A stretch of 64,000 nt of DNA from Pseudomonas syringae (GTDB taxonomy: Bacteria; Pseudomonadota; Gammaproteobacteria; Pseudomonadales; Pseudomonadaceae): assembly GCF_023278085.1 (NCBI RefSeq), contig NZ_CP066265.1, positions 898,501 through 962,500 of the forward strand. The letters run 5' to 3'. Position 1 is the first letter of the stretch; every line of letters begins with the position of its first letter. Below the pieces are notes generated by a model, which worked only from the letters and a program-made list of their open reading frames with translations, ran no database searches and was not told the DNA's origin. The translations under genes were made by a program, and so were the position numbers. Below are positions 1 through 10,283 of the stretch, piece after piece.

Positions 1-1101
<1,101 letters not shown>

Positions 1102-1111
1102 TAGCGCGCGG

Positions 1112-1134
1112 CCCTGATCCTACGGGTATCAGGG
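1112..1134. other. Hairpin downstream of murA
   Basis: A perfect 7-base inverted repeat (CCCTGAT / ATCAGGG) with a 9-base loop lies just after the murA stop. There is no T-run after it, so it is not a classical intrinsic terminator. It may be a mRNA 3'-end structure or part of the hisG leader. Confidence 0.4.
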
Positions 1135-1255
1135 TCGCCTGTTCTGGCGCGGGTGTGATTTCTGATTCGTTTTACCTCGGGCCTGCCAGGCCGGAGGATT
1201 GTCAGGCGCCGTTTGCGTCGCGACAAAAGTTTCCTGATAAGGACTGACGTTTCCC

Positions 1256-1891
1256 ATGTTGACCATCGCACTGTCCAAGGGCCGTATTCTGGATGACACT
1301 CTGCCGCTGCTTGCTGAAGCAGGCATCGTGCCGACCGAGAATCCGGACAAGAGCCGCAAGCTCATCATCCCCACGACCCAGGCTGACGTACGTCTGCTGA
1401 TCGTGCGCGCGACCGACGTGCCGACTTACGTCGAGCATGGCGCAGCCGACCTGGGTGTCGCGGGCAAGGATGTGTTGATGGAATACACCGGCCAGGGTCT
1501 GTACGAGCCCCTCGACTTGCAGATAGCCAGGTGCAGGCTCATGACTGCCGGTGCCATCGGCGCCGTCGAGCCCAAGGGCCGTTTGCGCGTTGCCACCAAG
1601 TTCGTCAATGTCGCCAAGCGTTACTACGCCGAGCAGGGCCGTCAGGTCGACATCATCAAGCTCTACGGCTCCATGGAGCTGGCGCCGCTGATTGGTCTGG
1701 CGGACAAGATCATTGACGTGGTCGACACCGGCAACACCCTGCGTGCCAACGGTCTGGAGCCTCAGGAGCTGATTGCCCACATCAGTTCGCGCCTGGTGGT
1801 GAACAAGGCTTCCATGAAAATGCAACATGCGCGCATTCAGGCACTTATCGACACCCTGCGCAAAGCAGTGGAGTCGCGACACCGCGGTTGA
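1256..1891 (+). CDS. hisG: ATP phosphoribosyltransferase, short form
   Basis: First step of histidine synthesis, joining ATP and PRPP. At 211 residues it is the short HisG form, which lacks the C-terminal allosteric domain. In that family activity and histidine feedback require the HisZ partner, which is not in this window. The N-terminus ([10 protein letters not shown]) and the PRPP-binding loop [12 protein letters not shown] (about residues 155-166) are clear. An AAGGA ribosome-binding site at about 1237-1241 lies upstream of the ATG. It lies between murA and hisD, as in other pseudomonads. Confidence 0.96.
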   Translation: MLTIALSKGRILDDTLPLLAEAGIVPTENPDKSRKLIIPTTQADVRLLIVRATDVPTYVEHGAADLGVAGKDVLMEYTGQGLYEPLDLQIARCRLMTAGAIGAVEPKGRLRVATKFVNVAKRYYAEQGRQVDIIKLYGSMELAPLIGLADKIIDVVDTGNTLRANGLEPQELIAHISSRLVVNKASMKMQHARIQALIDTLRKAVESRHRG

Positions 1892-2014
1892 CCCCTTCAC
1901 GCAACGTTGAGTTGCGTCCAGCTATCCGTGTCATAGCCAAATTTCTCAGGTGCCTGCGCGGATAGCTTGGTAGCTTTAGGCTCCTGAGCATCCGCCAATT
2001 ATTGAGGCCCCGCT

Positions 2015-3361
2015 ATGACCACGCCCACTGCAATTCGCCGACTCGACGCTGCTGACCCGGATTTCGCACGACATCTGGATCATCTGCTGAGCTGGGAAAG
2101 TGTGTCTGACGATTCGGTCAACCTGCGTGTGCTCGACATCATCAAGGCTGTGCGTGAGCGTGGCGATGCGGCACTCGTCGAGTTCACCCAGAAGTTCGAT
2201 GGCCTGCAAGTCGCCTCGATGGCCGATCTGATTCTGCCTCGCGAACGTCTGGAGCTGGCGCTGACCCGCATTACGCCGGTTCAGCGCGAAGCACTGGAAA
2301 AGGCCGCCGAGCGGGTGCGCAGCTACCACGAGAAGCAGAAACAGGATTCCTGGAGCTACACCGAGGCTGATGGCACGGTGCTGGGCCAGAAAGTCACGCC
2401 ACTGGACCGCGCCGGCCTGTATGTGCCCGGCGGCAAGGCTTCCTATCCTTCGTCAGTGTTGATGAATGCGATCCCGGCGAAAGTTGCCGGTGTGACCGAA
2501 GTGGTCATGGTCGTGCCGACACCGCGTGGCGAAATCAACGAGCTGGTGTTGGCTGCTGCGTGCATCGCCGGCGTTGACCGTGTGTTTACCATTGGTGGCG
2601 CGCAGGCGGTTGCGGCGCTGGCTTACGGCACGGAAAGCGTACCGAAGGTCGACAAGGTCGTCGGCCCCGGCAACATCTATGTCGCCACTGCCAAGCGCCA
2701 CGTGTTCGGTCAGGTGGGCATCGACATGATCGCCGGTCCGTCCGAGATTCTGGTGGTGTGCGACGGCCAGACCGATCCTGACTGGATCGCCATGGACCTG
2801 TTTTCCCAGGCTGAGCACGACGAAGATGCCCAGGCTATTCTGGTCAGCCCGGACGCCGAATTTCTCGACAAGGTCGCGGCCAGTATCACTCGCTTGCTGC
2901 CGACCATGGAGCGGGCGGCGATTGTCGAAACCTCCATCAACGGCCGCGGTGCGCTGATCAAAGTGGCGGACATGGCTCAGGCGATCGAAGTAGCCAACCG
3001 CATTGCACCTGAACACCTTGAGTTGTCGGTGGCCGATCCTGAAGCCTGGCTGCCGCATATTCGCCACGCCGGCGCCATTTTCATGGGACGTCATACCTCG
3101 GAAGCGCTTGGCGACTACTGCGCCGGTCCCAACCATGTCTTGCCGACTTCCGGTACGGCGCGTTTTTCCTCGCCGCTGGGCGTGTACGATTTTCAAAAGC
3201 GTTCGTCGATCATCTATTGCTCACCGCAGGGTGCGTCCGAACTGGGTAAAACCGCTTCCGTACTGGCTCGCGGTGAATCGCTTAGTGGTCACGCGCGCAG
3301 CGCGGAATACCGGATTACAGATCCCGACTGGAAAGCTGGCAACACAGAGGACGGCAAATAA
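2015..3361 (+). CDS. hisD: Histidinol dehydrogenase
   Basis: Catalyses the last two oxidations of histidine synthesis, L-histidinol to L-histidine, with NAD and zinc. The 448-residue length is normal. Family signatures are visible: [16 protein letters not shown] in the first third, the GPGNIYV segment, [10 protein letters not shown], the [10 protein letters not shown] zinc/catalytic region, and the GPNHVLPT and SGVYDFQK-like C-terminal stretches. The stop codon overlaps the hisC start (TAATG), so the two are likely translationally coupled. hisG lies 123 bases upstream, so this may be one transcript. Confidence 0.97.
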   Translation: MTTPTAIRRLDAADPDFARHLDHLLSWESVSDDSVNLRVLDIIKAVRERGDAALVEFTQKFDGLQVASMADLILPRERLELALTRITPVQREALEKAAERVRSYHEKQKQDSWSYTEADGTVLGQKVTPLDRAGLYVPGGKASYPSSVLMNAIPAKVAGVTEVVMVVPTPRGEINELVLAAACIAGVDRVFTIGGAQAVAALAYGTESVPKVDKVVGPGNIYVATAKRHVFGQVGIDMIAGPSEILVVCDGQTDPDWIAMDLFSQAEHDEDAQAILVSPDAEFLDKVAASITRLLPTMERAAIVETSINGRGALIKVADMAQAIEVANRIAPEHLELSVADPEAWLPHIRHAGAIFMGRHTSEALGDYCAGPNHVLPTSGTARFSSPLGVYDFQKRSSIIYCSPQGASELGKTASVLARGESLSGHARSAEYRITDPDWKAGNTEDGK

Positions 3362-4413
3362 TGAGCAAATTCTGGAGCCCTTTCGTCAGCGGGCTGGTGC
3401 CTTACGTGCCGGGCGAGCAGCCGAAACTGACCAGGCTGGTCAAACTCAATACCAACGAGAACCCGTATGGTCCGTCGCCCAAGGCGCTTGAGGCCATGCG
3501 TGCTGCGCTGACCGACGATCTGCGTCTGTATCCCGACCCCAACAGCGACTTGCTCAAGCATGCGGTCGCCAGCTATTACAGCGTGCAGCCCAATCAAGTG
3601 TTTCTCGGCAACGGTTCCGACGAAGTACTGGCACACATCTTCCACGCATTGTTTCAGCACGATGCGCCGCTGCTGTTCCCGGACATCAGCTACAGCTTTT
3701 ACCCGGTGTACTGCGGCCTGTATGGCATCGATTACGAAGTGATCCCACTGGACGAGCAGTTCCAGATTCGCGCCGAAGACTACGCCAGGCCGAATGCCGG
3801 AATCATCTTCCCCAACCCGAACGCACCGACCGGCTGTTTGCTGGGCCTGGACGCGGTCGAGCAGATCATCAAGGCCAGCCCGGATTCGGTGGTGGTGGTC
3901 GACGAGGCGTACATAGACTTTGGTGGCGAAACCGCGATCACACTGGTGGATCGTTATCCGAACCTGCTGGTCACCCAGACCCTGTCCAAGTCACGCTCGC
4001 TGGCGGGTCTGCGCGTCGGCCTGGCAGTGGGGCATCCGGACCTGATCGAAGCGCTGGAAAGGGTCAAGAACAGCTTCAACTCCTACCCGCTGGACCGCAT
4101 GGCCAACGTCGGTGGGGCGGCGGCTTTCGAGGATCGCGAACACTTCGAGTCGACGCGCAACAAAGTCATTGAAAGTCGTGAAGCGCTGGTCGAGCAGTTG
4201 CAGGCCAAGGGGTTTGACGTGCTGCCCTCGGCCGCCAACTTCATCTTCGCTCGCCACCCGCAACACGATGCAGCAGCACTGGCCGCCAAGCTGCGCGAGC
4301 AGGGCGTCATCGTGCGCCACTTCAAACAGCAGCGAATTGCCCAGTTCCTGCGCATCAGCATCGGCACGCCAGAGCAGCACGAAGCGTTACTTGAAGGCTT
4401 GAGCGGGATTTAA
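3361..4413 (+). CDS. hisC: Histidinol-phosphate aminotransferase
   Basis: PLP-dependent fold type I aminotransferase converting imidazole acetol phosphate to histidinol phosphate. The 350-residue protein shows the substrate loop [13 protein letters not shown] near the N-terminus, the PNPNAPTG motif, [10 protein letters not shown], and the PLP-lysine region [14 protein letters not shown]. Its ATG shares one base with the hisD stop. The gene ends in an intergenic palindromic repeat between it and the convergent algW. Pseudomonads often carry a second hisC, so this may be the hisC1 copy. Confidence 0.95.
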   Translation: MSKFWSPFVSGLVPYVPGEQPKLTRLVKLNTNENPYGPSPKALEAMRAALTDDLRLYPDPNSDLLKHAVASYYSVQPNQVFLGNGSDEVLAHIFHALFQHDAPLLFPDISYSFYPVYCGLYGIDYEVIPLDEQFQIRAEDYARPNAGIIFPNPNAPTGCLLGLDAVEQIIKASPDSVVVVDEAYIDFGGETAITLVDRYPNLLVTQTLSKSRSLAGLRVGLAVGHPDLIEALERVKNSFNSYPLDRMANVGGAAAFEDREHFESTRNKVIESREALVEQLQAKGFDVLPSAANFIFARHPQHDAAALAAKLREQGVIVRHFKQQRIAQFLRISIGTPEQHEALLEGLSGI

Positions 4414-4433
4414 GAGGCAGCACCGCTGAAACT

Positions 4434-4530
4434 GGACGCAGAGCGTCCAGAGCGTCGGCACGATAGTTACAAAACTATCGTTCCGCACGCTCCAGCGTGG
4501 GAACGCCTTGCGTGACGCTCTGCGTCACAG
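4434..4530. repeat. Palindromic intergenic repeat, copy A (hisC/algW convergent gap)
   Basis: A compound palindrome: GGACGCAGAGCGTCC, then a CACGATAG...CTATCGTTCC stem, then CACGCTCCAGCGTG, ending in GTGACGCTCTGCGTCAC. Closely related sequences occur at about 10036-10165 and 49425-49530. All three copies lie at the 3' ends of convergent genes. From memory this resembles an abundant repeat of P. syringae genomes; no database check was possible. Confidence 0.8.
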
Positions 4531-4556
4531 ATATGCGCCACACAGCAACCTCAAGG

Positions 4557-5717
4557 TCACTCCGGCGCCGCAACAGGTGTCGGGGCAGGCGGTGGGCGCA
4601 GGCCGACTTCGGCGCTCAAGCGCATTTCCTTGCCGTTGCGCATCACATCGATGGCGATCTTGTCCTTGGGTTTGGTGCGTGCTACCTGGTTCATCGAGCG
4701 GCGGCCGTCACCGGCCGGTTCGCCGTTGATGCTCAGGATCACATCACCCAATTGCAGCCCGGCTTTCTGCGCCGGTCCGTCGCGGAAAATGCCTGCCACC
4801 ACGATGCCTGGACGATCCTTCAAGCCGAAAGACTGAGCCAGTTCCGGAGTCAGCGGTTGCACTTCGATGCCCAGCCAGCCACGAATCACCTGACCGTGCT
4901 CGATGATCGACTTCATGACGTCCATTGCCAGCTTGGTCGGAATGGCAAAGCCAATCCCCTGAGAGCCGCCTGACTTGGAGAAGATCGCGGTATTGATGCC
5001 GATCAGATTGCCGCTGGCATCCACCAGTGCGCCACCGGAGTTGCCGGGGTTGATGGCGGCGTCAGTCTGGATGAAGTCTTCATAAGTGTTGAGACCCAGT
5101 TGATTACGCCCGGTAGCACTGATGATGCCCATCGTCACGGTCTGTCCGACGCCGAACGGGTTGCCGATGGCCAGTGCGACGTCACCGATACGAATGCTGT
5201 CCGAGCGCGCAATGGTGATGGCTGGCACGTTTTTCAGATCGATCTTCAAAACCGCCAGGTCGGTTTCCGGGTCGTTGCCGATGACCCTCGCGATGGTTTC
5301 ACGGCCGTCCTTGAGTGCCACCACGATCTGGTCAGCACCCGTGGTCACATGGTTGTTGGTCAGGATGTAGCCTTCAGGGCTCATCATCACGCCGGAGCCC
5401 AGGCTGGATTCCATGCGTTTCTGCTTGGGCGTGTTGTCGCCAAAGAAGCGTCGAAACTGTGGGTCTTCGAAGAGCGGGTTGTTGCCCTTGTTGACCATCT
5501 TGGTGGTATAGAGGTTGACCACCGCAGGCGCAGCCGCGATCACTGCGTCGGCATAGGACGTCGGGCCCTGGATGACTGTGGTGGTTTGCGGTGCCTGCTG
5601 CAGATTGACATCCAGGCTCGGCAGACCGACCCACTGCGGGTAGCGCTGAATGATCAGCATGGCGATAAGCACACCAGCCAGCAGTGGCCAGCCGAAAAAG
5701 CGCAGTGCCTTGAACAT
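4557..5717 (-). CDS. algW: Periplasmic serine protease AlgW (DegS/HtrA family)
   Basis: Site-1 protease of the envelope stress response: in Pseudomonas it cleaves the anti-sigma factor MucA after its PDZ domain senses misfolded outer-membrane proteins. I chose ATG 5717 (protein begins MFKALRFFGW, 386 residues); the reading frame is open further upstream without plausible coding content. A membrane anchor spans about residues 8-23. The trypsin-like triad is visible as His123 (TNNHV), Asp153 (ETDLAVL) and Ser227 (GNSGGA). A single PDZ domain follows at about 280-375, which fits DegS/AlgW and not the two-PDZ MucD. It is divergent from the Nif3-family gene. Confidence 0.95.
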   Translation of the reverse strand: MFKALRFFGWPLLAGVLIAMLIIQRYPQWVGLPSLDVNLQQAPQTTTVIQGPTSYADAVIAAAPAVVNLYTTKMVNKGNNPLFEDPQFRRFFGDNTPKQKRMESSLGSGVMMSPEGYILTNNHVTTGADQIVVALKDGRETIARVIGNDPETDLAVLKIDLKNVPAITIARSDSIRIGDVALAIGNPFGVGQTVTMGIISATGRNQLGLNTYEDFIQTDAAINPGNSGGALVDASGNLIGINTAIFSKSGGSQGIGFAIPTKLAMDVMKSIIEHGQVIRGWLGIEVQPLTPELAQSFGLKDRPGIVVAGIFRDGPAQKAGLQLGDVILSINGEPAGDGRRSMNQVARTKPKDKIAIDVMRNGKEMRLSAEVGLRPPPAPTPVAAPE

Positions 5718-5828
5718 TGAACAAGTCCTGATGGTTGCGGGCGCAGAAAATTTTGCCACGGGTGCGCCATAATGGCGGGCATTATACGAGTACAACGCAG
5801 CTCTGAACTGCATATTTAGGAGTCTTTT

Positions 5829-6587
5829 ATGGCTGTTGCCCTGAGCACCCTGGTTGAAGAAGCCGACCGCTACCTGAACAGTGCGCGAATTCAGGATTAC
5901 TGCCCCAACGGTTTGCAGGTCGAGGGGCGTCCGCAGGTCATGCGCATCGTCAGCGGCGTCACGGCCAGTCAGGCGTTGCTGGAGGCTGCGGTCGACGCCC
6001 AGGCTGATTTGATCCTGGTCCACCACGGTTACTTCTGGAAGGGCGAAAACCCTTGCGTGGTCGGCATGAAGCAGCGCCGCCTGAAAACCTTGCTCAAACA
6101 TGACATCAGCTTGCTGGCCTATCATCTGCCGCTGGATGTGCATCCGGAGGTCGGCAATAACGTGCAGTTGGCCCGTCAACTGGACATCACCGTCGAAGGG
6201 CCGCTGGACCCTGAAAATTCGCGAGTCGTCGGGTTGATCGGTTCGTTGCCTGAAGCCATGACCCCGCGCGACTTCGCCCGTCGTGTGCAGGACGCACTGG
6301 GGCGCGAGCCGCTGCTGATAGAAGGCAGTCAGATGATTCGCCGTGTCGGCTGGTGTACCGGAGGCGGGCAGGGTTATATCGATCAGGCGGTGCTGGAAGG
6401 CGTCGACCTGTTCCTGAGTGGCGAAGCGTCAGAGCAGACCTTTCACAGCGCACGGGAAAACGACATCAGCTTTATCGCGGCCGGTCATCACGCCACCGAG
6501 CGCTACGGTGTTCAGGCGCTGGGTGATTACCTGGCAAGGCGTTTTGCGCTGGAGCATATCTTTATCGACTGCCCTAACCCGATCTGA
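5829..6587 (+). CDS. Nif3-like dinuclear metal centre protein (YbgI family)
   Basis: 252-residue member of the Nif3/YbgI family of hexameric proteins with a dinuclear metal site. The metal-binding residues are recognisable in LILVHHGYFWKGE (two histidines), in HLPLDVH, and in the C-terminal GHHATERYG (His and Glu). The family has been linked to GTP cyclohydrolase I-like folds, but its physiological role is unresolved. An AGGAG site lies a few bases upstream of the ATG. It is transcribed away from algW, and the 111-base gap must hold both promoters. Confidence 0.9.
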   Translation: MAVALSTLVEEADRYLNSARIQDYCPNGLQVEGRPQVMRIVSGVTASQALLEAAVDAQADLILVHHGYFWKGENPCVVGMKQRRLKTLLKHDISLLAYHLPLDVHPEVGNNVQLARQLDITVEGPLDPENSRVVGLIGSLPEAMTPRDFARRVQDALGREPLLIEGSQMIRRVGWCTGGGQGYIDQAVLEGVDLFLSGEASEQTFHSARENDISFIAAGHHATERYGVQALGDYLARRFALEHIFIDCPNPI

Positions 6588-6607
6588 CGGATCAAACAGG
6601 GTGGCAT

Positions 6608-6712
6608 ATGCATAGATCGTTTCGATCTAGATGCATCGCTGATTAGCGATATCACGCATGTTAAAGTCACCGGCTCGAAAACGGCCCGCAGGCCGCCCCG
6701 GGTTTCGCCCGG
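6608..6712. promoter_or_regulatory. cysD leader with four successive hairpins
   Basis: Upstream of cysD lie four small inverted repeats in a row: ATGCATAGATCG/CGATCT(AG)ATGCAT with a TTT loop (6608-6636), TCGCT/AGCGA (6636-6649), CGGCC/GGCCG (6682-6695) and CCGGG/CCCGG (6698-6712). None is followed by a T-run. They could be an operator or structured 5' leader for the cys operon, or a 3' structure of the upstream gene. I did not recognise a known riboswitch. Confidence 0.4.
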
Positions 6713-6735
6713 TCCATAACGAAACGTGAGTAGCC

Positions 6736-7653
6736 ATGGTTGACAAACTGACGCATCTGAAACAGCTGGAGGCGGAGAGCATCCACATCATCCGTGAGGT
6801 CGCCGCCGAGTTCGATAACCCGGTGATGCTGTACTCGATCGGCAAGGATTCGGCCGTGATGCTGCATTTGGCGCGCAAGGCATTCTTTCCCGGAAAGCTG
6901 CCGTTCCCGGTCATGCACGTCGATACTCGCTGGAAATTCCAGGAGATGTATCGCTTTCGCGACCAGATGGTCAAGGACCTGGGCCTGGACCTGATTACCC
7001 ACATCAACCCTGATGGCGTGGCGCAGAATATCAATCCGTTCACCCACGGCAGCGCCAAACACACCGACATCATGAAGACCGAAGGCCTGAAGCAGGCGTT
7101 GGACAAGCATGGTTTCGATGCCGCTTTCGGCGGCGCCCGACGCGATGAGGAGAAGTCCCGGGCCAAGGAGCGCGTGTACTCGTTCCGCGACAGCAAACAC
7201 CGCTGGGACCCGAAAAACCAGCGTCCCGAGCTGTGGAATGTCTATAACGGCAACGTCAACAAAGGCGAGTCGATCCGTGTTTTCCCGCTGTCCAACTGGA
7301 CCGAGCTGGACATCTGGCAGTACATCTACCTCGAAGGCATCCCGATCGTACCGCTGTATTTCGCCGCCGAGCGCGACGTGATCGAGAAGAACGGTACGCT
7401 GATCATGATCGACGACGATCGCATCCTCGAACACCTGACCGATGAAGAGAAGTCGCGCATCGTCAAGAAGAAGGTCCGCTTCCGCACCCTTGGCTGCTAC
7501 CCGCTGACCGGCGCGGTGGAGTCCGAAGCGACCAGCCTGACCGACATCATTCAGGAAATGCTGCTGACGCGAACTTCCGAACGCCAAGGCCGGGTCATCG
7601 ACCACGACGGCGCTGGTTCGATGGAAGAAAAGAAACGTCAGGGTTATTTCTAA
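6736..7653 (+). CDS. cysD: Sulfate adenylyltransferase subunit 2
   Basis: Small catalytic subunit of ATP sulfurylase, making adenosine 5'-phosphosulfate (APS) from sulfate and ATP in the first step of sulfate assimilation. The 305-residue protein has the PP-loop motif [10 protein letters not shown] near residues 34-43, the [15 protein letters not shown] segment, and the conserved end [10 protein letters not shown]...EKKRQGYF. It works with the GTPase CysN encoded just downstream. Here it is separated from cysNC by a 438-base insert carrying a four-helix-bundle gene. Confidence 0.98.
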   Translation: MVDKLTHLKQLEAESIHIIREVAAEFDNPVMLYSIGKDSAVMLHLARKAFFPGKLPFPVMHVDTRWKFQEMYRFRDQMVKDLGLDLITHINPDGVAQNINPFTHGSAKHTDIMKTEGLKQALDKHGFDAAFGGARRDEEKSRAKERVYSFRDSKHRWDPKNQRPELWNVYNGNVNKGESIRVFPLSNWTELDIWQYIYLEGIPIVPLYFAAERDVIEKNGTLIMIDDDRILEHLTDEEKSRIVKKKVRFRTLGCYPLTGAVESEATSLTDIIQEMLLTRTSERQGRVIDHDGAGSMEEKKRQGYF

Positions 7654-7658
7654 GGAGC

Positions 7659-8090
7659 AGCTTTTAGCTTCAAGCGGCAAGCTGCAAGAAAATTAAAAGC
7701 AGGGATCGAAATGGACTTCGAGAAACTCTTGGTATGGCAGAGAGCAAAGGCGCTGGCGGTCATTCTCTACAGGCAGACGGCCTCTTGCCCTGATCTGGCT
7801 TTCAGAAGCCAGATCACACGCTCTGGTTTGTCGGTACCAAGCAATATTGCTGAGGGCATGGAGCGATTCACTGCCAAGGACAAATGTCGCTTTTTGTATA
7901 TTGCGAAAGCGTCGTGCGGCGAGCTGAGAACTCAGCTGATGATCGGCAGTGAAATCGGTTATATCCCTGAGGCAGTTGCAGCAGCATTGATTACTGAAAC
8001 CCGCGAGCTCTCGAAAATGCTGTGCGGGCTGATCAACAAAATTTCTGAATAGCTGTACGCCGACAAGCTTGCCGCTTGAAGCTTACAGCT
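7659..8090. mobile_element. Putative REP-bounded insert carrying a four-helix-bundle gene
   Basis: A segment inside the cysD-cysNC operon is bounded by inverted repeats. The outer 25 bases at 7659-7683 and 8066-8090 match with two mismatches, and an inner core of 18 bases (7666-7683 and 8066-8083) is perfect. GGAGC occurs directly next to the left end (7654-7658) and one base beyond the right end (8092-8096), which may be a target duplication. The repeat resembles the REP-like sequence at 15315-15374. No transposase is encoded, so mobility is inferred and would need help in trans. Confidence 0.6.
7711..8052 (+). CDS. Four-helix-bundle protein, 23S rRNA IVS/S23 (avd-like) family
   Basis: 113-residue all-alpha protein with family hallmarks: [13 protein letters not shown] at the N-terminus, an Arg-Ser/Ser-NIAEG segment at about residues 45-55, and [12 protein letters not shown] at about 71-82. 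Relatives are encoded in rRNA intervening sequences, and the fold resembles the Avd accessory protein of diversity-generating retroelements. No function is established for stand-alone chromosomal copies. It has its own purine-rich AGGGA site upstream and sits within the cysD-cysNC operon between inverted REP-like repeats. The gene is intact and in the operon's direction, so it should be co-transcribed with the cys genes. Confidence 0.88.
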
Positions 8091-8105
8091 TGGAGCTCAA
8101 CCGCT

Positions 8106-10004
8106 ATGAGTCACCAATCCGATTTGATCAGCGAGGACATCCTCGCCTATCTGGGCCAGCACGAACGCAAGGAAATGTTGCGCTTTCTCACCTGTGGCAA
8201 CGTCGATGACGGCAAGAGCACGCTGATCGGGCGTTTGCTGCACGACTCCAAGATGATCTACGAAGATCATCTGGAAGCCATTACCCGCGATTCGAAGAAG
8301 TCCGGCACCACCGGCGATGACGTTGACCTCGCCTTGCTGGTAGACGGTCTGCAGGCCGAGCGCGAGCAGGGCATCACCATCGATGTCGCTTATCGTTATT
8401 TCTCGACCGCCAAGCGCAAATTCATCATTGCCGATACCCCGGGCCACGAGCAGTACACCCGCAACATGGCCACCGGTGCGTCAACCTGTGATCTGGCGAT
8501 CATTCTGGTGGACGCGCGCTACGGCGTGCAGACCCAGACTCGTCGTCACAGCTACATCGCTTCGCTGCTGGGCATCAAGCACATCGTCGTCGCCATCAAC
8601 AAGATGGACCTCAACGGTTTTGATGAAAACGTGTTCGAGTCGATCAAGGCGGACTACCTCAAGTTTGCCGACGGTATTGCCTTCAAGCCGACCACCATGG
8701 CGTTCGTGCCGATGTCGGCGCTCAAGGGCGACAACGTGGTGAACAAGAGCGAGCGTTCGCCCTGGTACACCGGTCAGTCCTTGATGGAGATTCTTGAAAC
8801 CGTCGAAATCGCCAACGACCGCAACTACACCGACCTGCGATTCCCGGTGCAGTACGTCAATCGTCCGAACCTCAACTTCCGTGGTTTTGCCGGCACGCTG
8901 GCCAGCGGCATCGTGCATAAGGGTGATGAAATTGTCGTGCTGCCTTCGGGCAAGAGCAGCCGCGTGAAGTCCATCGTCACGTTCGAGGGCGAATTGGAGC
9001 AGGCCGGACCGGGTCAGGCGGTGACGCTGACCATGGAAGACGAGATCGACATCTCCCGTGGTGATCTGCTGGTGCATGCCGACAACGTCCCGCTGGTCAG
9101 TGATGCGTTCGACGCCATGCTGGTGTGGATGGCTGAAGAGCCGATGCTGCCCGGCAAAAAGTACGACATCAAACGCGCGACCAGCTACGTGCCGGGCTCG
9201 ATCGCCAGCATCACTCATCGGGTCGACGTGAACACGCTCGAAGAAGGGCCTGCGAGCTCTTTGCAACTGAACGAGATCGGTCGCGTCAAAGTCAGCCTCG
9301 ATGCACCCATCGCGCTGGATGGCTACAGCAGCAACCGCACCACCGGCGCCTTCATCGTTATCGATCGGTTGACCAACGGCACTGTGGCAGCGGGCATGAT
9401 AATCGCCAAGCCGGTGTCGGGCGGTGGTTCGCAGCATCATGGTGAGCTGGCTCACGTTTCCACCGACGAGCGTGCTCAGCGCTTCGGTCAGCAGCCAGCC
9501 ACGGTGCTGTTCAGCGGCCTGTCCGGTGCGGGCAAGAGCACACTGGCGTATGCGGTCGAGCGCAGGTTGTTCGACATGGGCCGTGCGGTGTATGTACTGG
9601 ACGGCCAGATCCTGCGTCATGACCTGAACAAGGGCTTGCCGCAGGATCGTGCCGGTCGTACTGAAAACTGGAGCCGCGCCGCGCATGTCGCGCGTCAGTT
9701 CAATGAGGCGGGCCTGCTGACCCTGGCGGCCTTTGTTGCACCGGATGCCGAGGGGCGTGAGCGCGCCAAGGTGTTGATCGGCAAGGAGCGTCTGATCACT
9801 GTCTACGTCCAGGCTTCGCCAGCCGTCTGCCGCGAACGCGATCCGCAAGGCCTGTATGCCGCCGATGGCGACAACATTCCGGGCGAGTCCTTCCCGTATG
9901 ACGTGCCATTGAATGCCGATCTGGTGATCGATACGCAGACACTCAGCGTGGAAGAAAGCGTCAAACAGGTGCTGGACCTGCTGCGCAGTCGCGGCGCGAT
10001 CTGA
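8106..10004 (+). CDS. cysNC: Bifunctional sulfate adenylyltransferase subunit 1 / APS kinase
   Basis: 632-residue fusion of CysN, the GTPase subunit that powers APS formation, with an APS kinase domain that makes PAPS. I chose ATG 8106 (MSHQSDLI) with GGAG at 8092-8095, over an upstream in-frame start inside the repeat. GTPase motifs are GNVDDGKST (31-39), DTPGHE (110-115) and NKMD (165-168), with EF-Tu-like beta-barrel domains after them. The APS kinase P-loop GLSGAGKST is at about 471-479. The kinase domain reads [11 protein letters not shown] where classical APS kinases, as I recall, read DGDNVRHGLN. The operon ends at a strong terminator at 10182-10222. Confidence 0.97.
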
Positions 10005-10035
10005 TTACAAGTACTGACACCTTGTCAGTTCTCTG

Positions 10036-10165
10036 AGCGGACGCGGAGCGTCCAGAGCTGCATGCCCACGCGGAGCATGGGCACGAGAGGGGTTCTAAGG
10101 CACCTCTCGTTCCTCACGCTCCAGCGTGCGAATGCCTTTCATGACGCTCCGCGTCACCGTTTTGC
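10036..10165. repeat. Palindromic intergenic repeat, copy B (after cysNC)
   Basis: Second member of the repeat family: GGACGCGGAGCGTCC, a CCCACGCGGAGCATGGG stem, a CGAGAGG...CCTCTCG stem, CACGCTCCAGCGTG and TGACGCTCCGCGTCA. It lies between the cysNC stop and the terminator hairpin. A 61-codon open frame across it is a by-product of the repeat. Confidence 0.8.
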
Positions 10166-10181
10166 GTTACACAGCGCCCAC

Positions 10182-10222
10182 AAAAAAGCCCGCCGCAGAT
10201 GTCTCCGCGGCGGGCTTTTTTT
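10182..10222. terminator. Intrinsic terminator after cysNC (bidirectional in form)
   Basis: A perfect 9-base stem, GCCCGCCGC (10188-10196) with GCGGCGGGC (10207-10215), and a 10-base loop. It is preceded by six A and followed by seven T, so it can act on either strand. It ends the cys operon. Before the IS inserted it probably also ended yhcB on the other strand. Confidence 0.92.
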
Positions 10223-10283
10223 GTGGCAGCTGTCCCGTCCTGAATAAGGTTTACACCTTCTGACCTTTCCTCAGGAGGACTCA

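Noticed and set aside
8481..9848. Minus-strand open frame (455 codons) opposite cysNC
   Set aside because: Shadow of cysNC, no ribosome-binding site or domain, and His/Arg/Asp-rich low-information translation.
10062..10247. Small plus-strand open frame after cysNC
   Set aside because: It lies wholly in the palindromic repeat and terminator; it is a by-product of repeat sequence.
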